41,978 bases of DNA from Penium margaritaceum (GCA_023375785.1 SZWC01008560.1:17831-59808); one strand, 5' to 3'; positions 22,379-31,714 are shown, counted from the stretch's first letter. A program made the numbers and translations. The notes: generated by a model from the sequence alone, not told the origin.

Positions 22379-22605
22379 CACAAGATGAAATTCTGCCCTG
22401 CCTCAAGGGAGGTGGAAAATAGATGCCAGGAAGCTAGCTCAACCTCTAGAGTTCCTCTTTAAGTTTCTACAAGGCCAGGTGAGGGTCCAGGAAGGTGACA
22501 CACCTTCTAGAAGGGGTGATTTGTCCTACAAGGCATCTAGAGGTGTCTTGGTCTTCTGGACACCTTCCCTCCTACTAGAAACAAGCTGAGGAATCTAGGA
22601 AGGGG

Positions 22606-22667
22606 NNNNNNNNNNNNNNNNNNNNNNNNNNNNNNNNNNNNNNNNNNNNNNNNNNNNNNNNNNNNNN
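22606..22667. other. Assembly gap (62 N) with duplicated flanks
   Basis: The 269 bp before the gap (22337-22605) and the 269 bp after it (22668-22936) are nearly identical. The LTR length and order expected from the 3' copy are restored if one copy is removed, so this is most likely two overlapping contig ends left unmerged. Confidence 0.85.
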
Positions 22668-23352
22668 AATGGTGTCCACCTCTAGAGGCAGGGGCCCGGG
22701 TTTAAGTCCCACAAGATGAAATTCTGCCCTGCCTCAAGGGAGGTGGAAAATAGATGCCAGGAAGCTAGCTCAACCTCTAGAGTTCCTCTTTAAGTTTCTA
22801 CAAGGCCAGGTGAGGGTCCAGGAAGGTGACACACCTTCTAGAAGGGGTGATTTGTCCTACAAGGCATCTAGAGGTGTCTTGGTCTTCTGGACACCTTCCC
22901 TCCTACTAGAAGCAAGCTGAGGAATCTAGGAAGGAGCAGAAGCTTCTAGAGGAGAGAAGGGATGCCTTCCTAGGTGGGAAAAGGACAGCCTACCAAGGAG
23001 CACTCTATAAGCCATAGAATCTGCTAGGAAACTCCAAATCTGGCATGCTTTGGTGTTCTGGAAAGCTTAGGTCAGTGGCTATAAAATGCCACTCCTTGTG
23101 AGCCTTTATCAAGTGTTAATTCTCATCCAATTGAGGCCAAAACTATTGCCTCACTCTCTGACCAGATTTTGCCATCCTTGGAACCAGTTGCCTCCACAGT
23201 TTCGGTCTCTCCAAAAACAGTTGGTGGTGTGAAACAGCCACTGCTAGGGACCCTCCAGGGTGCACACTCACCCTCAGGCCAACAAAGGGTTATGGGCCCA
23301 TGCCTCTAAGGGGTTTAAAGCCAGCTTGATTTCACACTCCCAACAGCAAGAC

Positions 23353-25788
23353 ATGGCAACTAGCGAGCAAGAGAGCAGCCGCGTTGTCCTTAAGTTTGAT
23401 GGGACAGGCTTTGCCTTGTGGAGGTGGCAGTTTGAGGTCTTCCTCAACGACAAGGGACTGCTTGAGCTCGTAAAGGGTGATGAGACTGCTCCGCCGGAGA
23501 CTGCAACGGCTGAGGTGAAGGAGGCATACAAGAAGCGCAACAAAAAGGTATTGGCGCTCCTTGTGTCTGCGTTATGCCCACCACAACTTGGGCACATCCA
23601 AGGATGCACCCTGGCCACGGACGCATGGTCAAAACTCTGCTCCATCTACCAGTCAAGCAACCTTGCCAATCAGCTCTTCATCTTCAAACGGCTCGTCACC
23701 CTCCGAGCCAACGAAGGCGACAACATCATGGAGATCGTGCAGCAGATTGAGTCGCTCGCAGCGGAGTGCGTGGCCACAGGTTGGGAGGTCGACTCTCAGT
23801 TGCAAGCTATGATCCTCCTTCTGGCCTTGCCAGACAGTTGGAGTCCTATGATCACAGTCCTTGGTGGCTGGCCTTCCAATGAGCTAAAGTACCCGAAGGT
23901 TGCTGAGTACGTGCGCAATGAGTGGATGCGACGTGGAGGTCGAGAGAGTGCAGCGGCATCAACTTCAGCTTACACGGTTCATCCTCAAAGTGGAGGCCGA
24001 GGCGACAAGTGGAAGGGTGCCAAACAGGGCACTAAGAAGGGTGACAAGAAGGGGGAGTGCTTCAACTGCAGCAAGAAGGGCCACTACACACGCAACTGTC
24101 CCAAGAAGAAAACAGATCGGTCGCAGCGGGGCGGGAAGAAAGATGAGCACGCCCTTATGGCGTACAACTCCACCAACTTGAAGGATCCGGGAGTTGCCGT
24201 CATCGACTCCGGATCAGGCCGCCACACGCAATGTAATAGGGCGGCATTTGTCACCTACGGCACCTCGGAGAGACGCATGACGGTGGCCAATGGAAAAACA
24301 GAGGTGGCCGCCGGTGAGGGTAACGTCCGCATTGAGTCAATTGTGGATGGAAAACCTGTCACAAGCACAATCTACGATGTGCTGCATATGCCTAGCTTTG
24401 GGGCAAACCTGCTCTCCGTTAGCCGCCTTACCGACAAGGGACTTGAGGTGCTCTTCACAAAGAAGGAGGTCGTCATCCGCAAAGAGGGCAAAGGTGAGGT
24501 GATTGCACGTGCCAAGAGGGAGGAGGACTTGTACCTGTTATGCGCGAAGATCCTCAGCAGCCGGGTGGGGTCCAACGCCGCCAATCTTGCAACGAAGGAC
24601 GGAGGAGACCTGGACCTATGGCACCGCCGACTCTGCCACATTTCTCCATCAACAGTGAAGGAGATGGCTAAGAGGGAAGTAGTGCGGGGTGTCCAAATCA
24701 GCGGCCTTGATGGAACCAAGGAGACCGTGTGTGAGCCATGCAACATTGGCAAATCAACTCGGCAGCCGTTTGTTGCCAAGGGGACGCGTGCATCGGCAAA
24801 ACTGGCCGTGGTACACACAGATGTGTGTGGACCGCTTGAGAGCTCCACCGGTGGAGCTCGCTACTTCCTCACCTTCATCGATAACCACAGCCGGAAACTC
24901 TACCTCTACCCAATGAAGCGGAAGAGTGAGGTCCTTGCGTGCACGCAAAAGTTTGTGGCTGATGTGGAGCGGCAAAGAGAGTTGAAGGTGAAGGCGTTCC
25001 GGAGTGACAACGGCGGTGAATATGCGGGGTGCCTTGGGTGGATGAAGAGCAAGGGGATTGAGTGGCAGAAAACAAATCCAAACTCCCCACAACATAATGA
25101 CGTCGCAGAGAGAGCGAATCGCACAATCCTTAACATGGTGCGATCCATGTTGAGCAACGCCGGCCTTACACAATGGTATTGGGCGGAGGCAGCAAGGACA
25201 GCAGCGTACATCATGAATCTCATGCCGACCAAGCCGCTGAAGAACAAGGAGAGCAATGCGTGGAAGACGCCACAAGAGGTGTGGAGCGGGAGGAAGCCGA
25301 CAGTGGGTCACCTCCGCACGTTTGGTTGTGTTACACATGCAATGGTGCAGGCACGTGAAGGACGGAGCAAGCTGGACCCGCGTACCCGCCGGTGTATTTT
25401 CCTTGGATATGAGAGCGGAAGCAAGGCGTATCGGCTCTTTGACCCAAGGAGGCAGCAGATTGTGCGAAGTCGCGACGTCACGTTCGACGAGAAAAGCCGT
25501 TGGACAGACAAGGAGGCATGTCTCTCCAAGAGGGGGGAGTGGATGCCACTCATTGAGGGGGAGACGTCGGAGGACGTGAATGAGGGTGATGTCCTCGCAG
25601 CAGCACCAGCCGGAGATGATCGCCCGAGGGATGGGCGAACGGCACAATTTGTTCCGGCCAGTTCGGATGAGGAATCCGAAGCACCGGAGATGGACGTGGA
25701 GGCGGGGAGTCGACCGATGTCTCCAAGGTCTCCAAGAGAGGGGGAGCAGGCGCTTGGAGAGGATGGCGCCAAAAGGGGACAGCAATAA
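23353..25788 (+). CDS. Copia B GAG-protease-integrase polyprotein (811 aa)
   Basis: The start is placed at ATG 23353 (MATSEQESSRVVLKFDGTGF); the frame is open upstream, but that part is LTR. Gag of the copia UBN2 type covers about residues 1-210. A CCHC knuckle, CFNCSKKGHYTRNC, lies at about 236-249. The aspartic protease motif VIDSGSGRHT has its Asp at 285. A pre-integrase segment (LWHRRLCHISPS) and the CEPCNIGKSTRQPF zinc pair follow. Integrase keeps D490 (HTDVCGP), D552 (RSDNGGEY) and E586 (DVAERANR); 33 residues separate the last two, and QQNGVAE of the family reads QHNDVAE. The integrase C-terminal block ends with RRCIFLGYESGSKAYRLFDP. The frame ends at a TAA inside a CAA (Gln) tract and the same frame reads on sensibly, so the stop looks like a CAA-to-TAA change. 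Product: virus-like-particle, maturation and integration proteins without polymerase. Confidence 0.9.
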   Translation: MATSEQESSRVVLKFDGTGFALWRWQFEVFLNDKGLLELVKGDETAPPETATAEVKEAYKKRNKKVLALLVSALCPPQLGHIQGCTLATDAWSKLCSIYQSSNLANQLFIFKRLVTLRANEGDNIMEIVQQIESLAAECVATGWEVDSQLQAMILLLALPDSWSPMITVLGGWPSNELKYPKVAEYVRNEWMRRGGRESAAASTSAYTVHPQSGGRGDKWKGAKQGTKKGDKKGECFNCSKKGHYTRNCPKKKTDRSQRGGKKDEHALMAYNSTNLKDPGVAVIDSGSGRHTQCNRAAFVTYGTSERRMTVANGKTEVAAGEGNVRIESIVDGKPVTSTIYDVLHMPSFGANLLSVSRLTDKGLEVLFTKKEVVIRKEGKGEVIARAKREEDLYLLCAKILSSRVGSNAANLATKDGGDLDLWHRRLCHISPSTVKEMAKREVVRGVQISGLDGTKETVCEPCNIGKSTRQPFVAKGTRASAKLAVVHTDVCGPLESSTGGARYFLTFIDNHSRKLYLYPMKRKSEVLACTQKFVADVERQRELKVKAFRSDNGGEYAGCLGWMKSKGIEWQKTNPNSPQHNDVAERANRTILNMVRSMLSNAGLTQWYWAEAARTAAYIMNLMPTKPLKNKESNAWKTPQEVWSGRKPTVGHLRTFGCVTHAMVQAREGRSKLDPRTRRCIFLGYESGSKAYRLFDPRRQQIVRSRDVTFDEKSRWTDKEACLSKRGEWMPLIEGETSEDVNEGDVLAAAPAGDDRPRDGRTAQFVPASSDEESEAPEMDVEAGSRPMSPRSPREGEQALGEDGAKRGQQ

Positions 25789-25993
25789 CAACAACCGCCT
25801 CAAGAGCCCAGCACGAGGAGCCGTGTGCGAAGAAGGACAAAAATATATGATGCCGACAAGGGCATTTGGACTGGGTTCGCGCAAGAGGAGCCTCAAGGAG
25901 GCACTGCACAAGAAGGATGGGGCTGAGTGGGAGGGAGCAATAAAATGTAAGCTCGCCTCCCATGAGGAAAAAGTCTCCTCAGTTATACGCTGA
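25789..25993 (+). pseudogene. Remnant of the Copia B RT start
   Basis: Beyond the TAA the original frame reads EPSTRSRVRRRTKIYDADKG, the basic linker that precedes copia RT. After a frame change it reads SLKEALHKKDGAEWEGAIKC, matching the opening of the RVT_2 domain (family pattern ..EA...D...W..AM). About 15 codons later a TGA at 25991 closes the frame, and the polypurine tract follows within 30 nt. The rest of RT and all RNase H, normally about 1.5 kb, are missing. Confidence 0.8.
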
Positions 25994-26020
25994 GCATGGA
26001 CAACTGCCATGGGTGACGCG

Positions 26021-26030
26021 CAAGGGGGAG
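26021..26030 (+). other. Polypurine tract of Copia B
   Basis: CAAGGGGGAG followed by AT and the LTR start TGTTGG, a standard plant copia arrangement. Confidence 0.9.
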
Positions 26031-26032
26031 AT

Positions 26033-26788
26033 TGTTGGAATGATGCTCCTTACCATGGCAGGAGTGACTCCAAAAAGGAACAACAAAAAGACAAACCTTA
26101 GTGGCTTAGTGGTGAATGGTGTCCACCTCTAGAGGCAGGGGCCCAGGTTCAAGTCCCACAAGATGAAATTCTGCCCTGCCTCAAGGGAGGTGGAAAATAG
26201 ATGCCAGGAAGCTAGCTCAACCTCTAGAGTTCCTCTTTAAGTTTCTACAAGGCCAGGTGAGGGTCCAGGAAGGTGACACACCTTCTAGAAGGGGTGACTT
26301 GTCCTACAAGGCATCTAGAGGTGTCTTGGTCTTCTGGACACCTTCCCTCCTACTAGAAGCAAGCTGATGAATCTAGGAAGGAGCAGAAGCTTCTAGAGGA
26401 GAGAAGGGATGCCTTCCTAGGTGGGAAAAGGACAGCCTACCAAGGAGCACTCTAGAAGCCATAGAATCTGCTAGGAAGCTCCAAATCTGGCATGCTTTGG
26501 TGTTCTAGAAAGCTTAGATCAGTGGCTATAAAATGCTACTGCTTGTGAGCCTTGATCAAGTTTTAATTCTCATCCAATTGAGGCCAAAACTATTGCCTCA
26601 CTCTCTGACCAGATTTTGCCATCCTTGGAACCAGTTGCCTCCAAAGTTTCGGTCTCTCCAAGAACAGTTGGTGGTGTGAAACAGCCACTGCTAGGGACCC
26701 TCCAGGGTGCACACTCACCCTCAGGCCAACAAAGGGTTATGGGCCCATGCCTCTAAGGGGTTCAAAGCCAGCTTGATTTCACGCTCCC
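26033..26788 (+). repeat. 3' LTR of Copia B, last four bases lost
   Basis: Collinear with the 5' LTR from TGTTGGAATGATGCTCC to ACGCTCCC. The next bases are TCGGGCGG instead of the expected AACA, so the end is eroded or the junction was rearranged. It has 13 CTAG tetramers in 756 bp, where about three are expected by chance. Confidence 0.9.
26101..26156 (+). promoter_or_regulatory. tRNA-like A-box/B-box pair in Copia B 3' LTR
   Basis: GTGGCTTAGTGG (26101-26112) fits the A-box consensus TRGCNNAGTGG, and GGTTCAAGTCC (26146-26156) fits the B-box GGTTCRANTCC. The 33-nt spacing is normal for an internal Pol III promoter. The pair starts about 68 bp into the LTR. Either a tRNA-derived SINE head was captured by the LTR or the LTR has a Pol III-type promoter. 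No CCA-ready acceptor stem is seen, so this is not a working tRNA gene. Confidence 0.55.
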
Positions 26789-26792
26789 TCGG

Positions 26793-27560
26793 GCGGTAGC
26801 AGTGGATGCAGTGTCCACTACTACAACTGTGATGGAGCTCATCGCTACACAGAGTGCTAGTAGCCACTTGATCAGGCGCAGATCACCCACGGTCTTCAGG
26901 TTGCACACGTGCAGCGTCTTCTGGCGTCTAGTAGCATAGCTTCCGGTCTCGCTGCGACCATGAGTGCAGCACTTCTTGCTTCCTCACCGGCAAGCAGTGG
27001 CGATCCGTACCCATGTGAGCACACCATCGCCGAGCTCCTTCATCTTCTGGAAGGAGGGAGGTGCGAGGTGCGAGTGTGTTGTCATAGCCGGGTGGTTCAC
27101 AAACTGTTTTTTCATCTGTTCTCCTTGCTCATGATAACTCGTGTGGGGGGGCACAGCTGGCATGTGATGACGATGGGCCTGACAGTTTTGATTGGATTTA
27201 TGAGTCGCACCTTTGTGCCCTTCGCCGTTCCTCCTCACCTATTGCTCAGCACCCGTCTCAGGCCGAGTGCTCCATTGCCTGTTGTACAGTGACGTCATCC
27301 AGTCATGATCCCGGTGGCACTTGGATCATCGATTCCGGTGCCACTCATCACATGACCTGTCGTCGTAGGACTTCGTTGTTCTCGGTCTTGTTGCGTCTCT
27401 TCGCTCCATTTGCACACGCTTTAGTCAGTCCTTGCCAGTCCAGGGTGTTGGGGTTGTGTGCTTTGATGGTCCGTTTAGCCCCCTGTATCTTTTGGAGGTG
27501 CTTTTCAAGCCTGACCTTGAGCTCAACTTGCATTTTGTGCATGCCTGCACACTGATGTGA
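26793..27560 (+). pseudogene. Copia A gag end and protease
   Basis: Copia A resumes after Copia B. Near 26815-26865 a frame reads VHYYNCDGAHRYTEC, a decayed CCHC knuckle with the first Cys lost and one spacer residue missing. At 27310-27365 GGTWIIDSGATHHMTC is the copia protease signature with an intact DSGAT active site. Frame shifts and stops around it prevent a continuous product. Confidence 0.75.
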
Positions 27561-28620
27561 CTCTCTGTGGAGCACACTACATACTACACGACCGTGACAA
27601 CTATTGATATTCATACCATTGTTCTTCGTGCCTCTCTTGTGCATCATTTGCATCGTGTCTCTTGGATTTTTCCTCCTTTTTTCTCTCCCTCTCCTCCTGC
27701 TCGAGTGTTTGTCACTCGCATTCTCTCTACAGAGCAGTAGCCACTGCTGCTTCATCGCATGTGTCATGTGGGCTCCAACACTATGTCGCAGCTCATTTGG
27801 ACACAACATGCACTCGGTCTTGATGCGGCGTCTTTTGAGAAGCCGCCCAAGACCGATTGTCTATTGTGCGCTCAGGGAAAGATGCATCTTTGTACCTATC
27901 CTGGCTCCCGTTCTCGTGCACTTTTCCCTCTCGAGTTGGTCCATTTAGACCTTCTCAGTCCTCTTCATGTTGAGTCTCTATCCGATCTGGGAAGAGACGT
28001 CCTGACCCTGGCTGCTGACTTCACTCGGATGCGGTGGGTCTACAACTTGCGCCTCTGACTAGTGATGGTTGAGCATTAGTTTCGCCATATGCTGCATGCT
28101 TTCCGTTCGGAATACGACGGTGAGTTTCTTGGTGAGATGGACAGTTTCTCCACCGAGCACAGAGTTTTTGATGAGGTATCCCCTTTCGCTACTCCTCAGT
28201 AGAATGGTGTCTCTGAGCGCTGGAACCACACCATGGAGGATGCGGTTCGCGCTTTTCAGTCTGAATGCGGTATTCCAGAGTCCTTCACCTTCAAAGCATT
28301 CGCCTACATGACGTGGATCTGGAACCGCCTCCCGCACGAGCCCCTTTCCTCCCCCCTTACACCATACGAGCTTTGGTTTGGCAACCGTGCAGACCTGCGT
28401 CTTGCTTGTGTCTAGGGATCCTTGGCTTCCGTGTGGTACACCGAGTACCAGTAGGGGTCCAAGGTCTCGTCGCGGGGTCGCTTGTGTGCCTTCGTAGGAA
28501 TCTCCCTGCTGTCAAAGGCCTGGCATTTTTGGGACCCCGCTCGTCCTCACATCGTTGAGTCCGGCGACGCACTTTTCTTTGACCTACCTACCGCAATCTG
28601 ACGTCGATCACGTCACTGTC
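27561..28620 (+). pseudogene. Copia A integrase
   Basis: The pre-integrase/zinc region is at 27760-27900 (CHVGSNTMSQLIWTQHALGL, CLLCAQGKMH), followed by the core LELVHLDLLSPLHVES and TRMRWVYNLRL. The second catalytic region reads FRSEYDGEF where the family has LRSDNGGEF, so the Asp is Glu. Then TPQ, a stop, and NGVSERWNHTMEDAVRAF with the catalytic Glu kept. NRLPHEPLSSPLTPYELWFG (28320-28380) marks the end of the core. At least two stops and several frame changes make it inactive. Confidence 0.8.
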
Positions 28621-29081
28621 TCTCACGCACGTTCCTACATGTGAGGCTTCTTGATGGATGGGAGAGTCTGAGCCTGCGAGCACCTCTTGCCCAGCTGATG
28701 TGTCCGTTTGAGCCCCCTCCACTTCTCAGTCTCCGCCTCTTGATGATCCAACGATCATCGCTGTCGGCCTAGAGACCTCTCCAACACAACCGGCTTCTAC
28801 ATCTATTCCCTCACACCCCACAGGCACCCACAATCCTTTACCTATGTCCCCAAGCACTCTAACCTCTATGCGTGGTCCTACCCCATTTGCTCCTATTGTC
28901 ACACCCAGTCCTGTGTCTCCAACACATGCGTCTCCTTGCACGGCATCACATGCTCCTTTGCCTTAGTCCTCACCAGCTGTGGTCATGCCTATCCCTGCAC
29001 CAAAGTTGAGCCCCTTTGAGCCCAGGTTACTCTCGTAAGCCCGGCGGTCATCTACGACCATTGGACTCTAGAGTCTAGCAA
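28621..29081 (+). pseudogene. Copia A integrase-RT linker
   Basis: Pro/Ser/Thr-rich coding-like sequence, homologous to the linker of Copia C (4581-5126). Both contain APSTLQS-like and TSPAP-like stretches. It is broken by stops and carries no enzymatic domain. Confidence 0.6.
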
Positions 29082-30835
29082 GTGTCAGGTCCCGCACCTG
29101 GGCGCTCCACTCGCAGCATTGCAAGTGGTGATACAGGCACAAAGGTACTAGGCCTGAGTGTCCGCACTGAGCACACAGAGGTACATCCAGCATGCCGCGT
29201 AGGGCACGATATGGTCACTCGCGAGTTTCATATTGCTTATGATGCAACAGCTGACCTTGTGGTCGTCAAACATAGCACTGAGGCGCGTGCACTTGCCTCT
29301 CATATCTCTTCCTTTATGGTACCTGATCCAGGCACACTGAGGGAAGCACTCTCATCACAGGATGCGAACGCTTTGCGTGCTACCTGCAAGGATGAGCTTC
29401 GCGCCATCCGAGAGCACGGAGTTTACGAGCTAGTTGACCTTCCACTTGGGAGGAAGGTTATTCATGTCAAGTGGGTCTTTCACAAGAAAGTGAAGCCGGA
29501 TGGCTCACTAGAACGCCACAAGGCTCGTTTGGTCGTCAAAGGGTACTCTCAGATCAAGGGCATCGATTACACTGACACCTTTGCCCATGTTGGCTGCATG
29601 ACCTCAGCTCACGCTCTGTTTGGTAGTTTCTCAGCACGACGGGGAACTGTACCAGTTAAATCTGAACAATGCGTTCCTCCATGGCTTTCTAAATGAGGAG
29701 ATTTACGTGGCTCAGCCACCAGGCTTTGAGGACAGTGACAAGGTCTGGATTTTATGCAAGTCCTTATACGACCTCAAGGACTCTCCTTGATGTTGGAACC
29801 AGGAGATCACTGGCACCCTGACTCATGCGGGATACGTACAGAGCGAAGCAGATCCGTCTCTCTTTATCCCACGGTCGCATGAGCGGTTCATCGCCGTCCT
29901 AGTCTATGTCGATGACCTTCTGATCGCGTCTCCTTCCATGGAGGCGGAGAAGGAGGCCAAGGCGGTCCTCCAGACTGCCTATAGGATGAAGGACCTTGGT
30001 CCTACAGCAGTGTTTCTTGGATGGAGATCGTGCGAGACTGCAGACGTCGGACACTAAGACTGCATCAGGCCCGATACGCACGGGTCGTGCGACAGCGCTT
30101 GAGTGACCTCCTTGGCGCAGTGCCCACGGCCTCCACACCTCTCACACCTGACAAGCAAGATACCGTACAGGTGGAGAATCCCACACAGTTGGGGGAGACA
30201 TTGGATGTGACCTTGTACCTCCGTCTCATTGGATATCTAATGTACGTGGCCACTACCACACACCCCGACATTGCGCTTGCCATCAACCTCCTTGCATAGT
30301 TTTAGCAGGCTCCACACGCTAGAGCCTTTCATGTAGTTGTGCGAGTGGTGTCGTACGTGGTCTCCACACCGTACCTTGGACTCTGCTTTCACTGGCAGTG
30401 TTCGGTGGTTCTTGACGGCTACACCGACAACGACTGGGCCTGGAGTCTAGATGGACGCAGTCGCACCGGTTTCATGTTCCTGCTCGGTGGTACCACTATG
30501 TCGTGGTGCAACGAGAAGTAGGGCTACATTGTACGTAGCTCGTTAAAGGCAGAGTATGTTGCTGTGGGTGTAGTGGCTGTTGAGGGAGTATGGCTGCAAC
30601 GCCTATTCCTTGAGGTGGGTCAGACAGTACCCACCATTGTGCTTCATTGGGATAACCAGAGTGCCCTTGGAATTACAGAGAATTCTGGTGTGCTTCACGC
30701 TCGCTCGAAGCACATTACAATTGAGTATCACTTTGTGCGTGATCTGGTGGAGAAACACGTGATCTCGGTCATATGGGTCGGCACTCACATGTAGCGTGCT
30801 AACTTCTTGACCGAGGTACTAGTACGCGGGAAGTT
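29082..30835 (+). pseudogene. Copia A reverse transcriptase and RNase H
   Basis: RT opens at 29082-29640 with [40 protein letters not shown] and SQIKGIDYTDTFA. A frameshift near 29630 leads to NNAFLHGFLNEEIYVAQPPG, a stop at 29788, and LVYVDDLLIASPS with both catalytic aspartates intact (about 29905). A frameshift near 30020 follows. RNase H spans 30400-30835 with TDNDWAWSLDGRSRTGFMFL, SLKAEYVAVGV and WDNQSALGI, including in-frame stops at 30522 and 30792. It is better preserved than Copia C and shows what that copy has lost. Confidence 0.85.
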
Positions 30836-30994
30836 TCTCATCGCCATTTGTTTCGTTGGGTTTCGCCCCTTGCCTGAGAGTGGTTGAGTGTGGGGTGTGT
30901 ATGTGTCTATATCACGTCTGTTTTTACACTCGTTGTTTTACTTGTTTCAGTGCTGCACGTGTATGGACATGCATACCATCGGGTCATGTGAGAG

Positions 30995-31637
30995 TGTTGT
31001 GATTCGTGACGTTATTGTCGACCTATTCAATTTACTGTGACCACTTGGCCGTGTCCATGCCTGTGCAGATCCCTGATGCGGACCTAGGTGGTACCGGTGC
31101 ATTGTCTGGTGGTGGACTACCAGCTTGGAGCTGACCGACAACCGTCCTAGAGATCTGGACGCTGCGAGGGACCTCTTGCACTTTTTCTGCAGCACGTAGG
31201 AGTTTATCGGGGGACTGGCCATGGGCCCAATTTGCATGTATTTGCATTGTGTGCCCACCGTTTGATGCCGGATACATGCATGTGACCAGTCGTAGCATCC
31301 GGCTTATGATTTTGCATGTCTAGGTTCAGACTGCGTGGCGTTCTGACATGTCTACGTTGAGTTATGGCCAAAACACGGGTTTTGGGCCGGTTTTGGGACA
31401 AACCTTGTGCTGCGGCGTGCAACACCCGCCGTGCGCCACGGCAAGTACTTATGCCATGGACCTCTCATTTTCATCACCCTCTGCAAATGCTTTTGAAGCA
31501 TTATGATACTCTGACTTGTGTCTCCTAGCAAGACCCTTGCCGTCGTGTATATGACCTTTGACTATTGTCAGCGTCTGACGGGGCACTGACGCCGAGTCAC
31601 CGGCTGTTATGCTAAGAAGCTTGTACGCATCTTCTTA
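30995..31637 (+). repeat. 3' LTR of Copia A
   Basis: Begins TGTTGTGATTCGTGACG and ends CGCATCTTCTTA, collinear with 20020-20663. The LTR-adjacent polypurine tract has decayed to CATGTGAGAG (compare CATGGGGGAG in Copia C). Confidence 0.9.
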
Positions 31638-31642
31638 GTGCG
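31638..31642. other. Target-site duplication of Copia A, right copy
   Basis: GTGCG, identical to 20015-20019. Confidence 0.85.
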
Positions 31643-31714
31643 AGGTCATGACATCTTGTGTGAGGTAGTCCTTCGGATGGGTAAAGTAGCCAGATGCATC
31701 TCCAGTAGCTCTGC
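31643..31714 (-). pseudogene. Gypsy 2 gag start fragment
   Basis: The minus strand after the primer site reads ...GDASGYFTHPKDYLTQDVM before Copia A interrupts it. It is joined across that insertion to 20019 and the zinc-knuckle region. It is too short to classify by itself; its place between primer site and knuckle makes it gag or leader. Confidence 0.5.

Larger units (their letters stand above)
22255..23345 (+). repeat. 5' LTR of Copia B, containing an assembly gap
   Basis: Starts TGTTGGAATGATGCTCC and ends CTCCCAACA, forming the TGTTGG/CCAACA inverted terminus. Apparent length is 1091 bp. Subtracting the 331-bp offset of the gap-flanking duplication (22337 to 22668) gives 760 bp, matching the 3' LTR. 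It is unusually rich in CTAG tetramers. Confidence 0.85.
22255..26788 (+). mobile_element. Copia element B, RT-deficient, nested in Copia A
   Basis: Young copia-type element. LTRs are 760 bp (after removing an assembly duplication) and 756 bp, with about 17 differences over about 680 compared bases by eye. The interior is one 811-codon GAG-protease-integrase frame plus a short start of RT, then directly a polypurine tract and the 3' LTR. RT and RNase H are absent. The 3' LTR lacks the final four bases (AACA) of the terminus CCAACA seen in the 5' LTR, and no target duplication is found (CCATG on the left only). No primer-binding site is recognised between LTR and ATG, which lie 7 nt apart. Confidence 0.85.
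20020..31637 (+). mobile_element. Copia element A, full-length but decayed, host of Copia B
   Basis: Ty1/copia element with 644-bp and 643-bp LTRs, an initiator-Met-type primer site directly after the 5' LTR, gag, protease, integrase, RT and RNase H in copia order, and GTGCG target duplications. About 4.5 kb of its span is Copia B, inserted in gag, leaving about 7.1 kb of its own sequence. Frames are broken throughout. It sits in the gag region of the minus-strand Gypsy 2. Element C (2269-5829) is a second, more deleted member of this family. Confidence 0.9.

Noticed and set aside
22323..22395. A tRNA gene at the A-box/B-box pair in Copia B LTR
   Set aside because: Boxes and spacing fit, but no acceptor stem pairs around them and the pair recurs in both LTRs. 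It is reported as a promoter-like element, not a tRNA gene.
23260..23352. Upstream in-frame ATG extending the Copia B polyprotein by 31 residues
   Set aside because: The extension lies inside the 5' LTR and is also present in the 3' LTR without gag. The ATG just after the LTR end is the natural start.
24754..26010. Minus-strand 418-codon open frame
   Set aside because: It is antisense to the Copia B integrase frame, has no domain and is Arg/Leu/Pro-rich, as expected for a shadow of a GC-biased gene.
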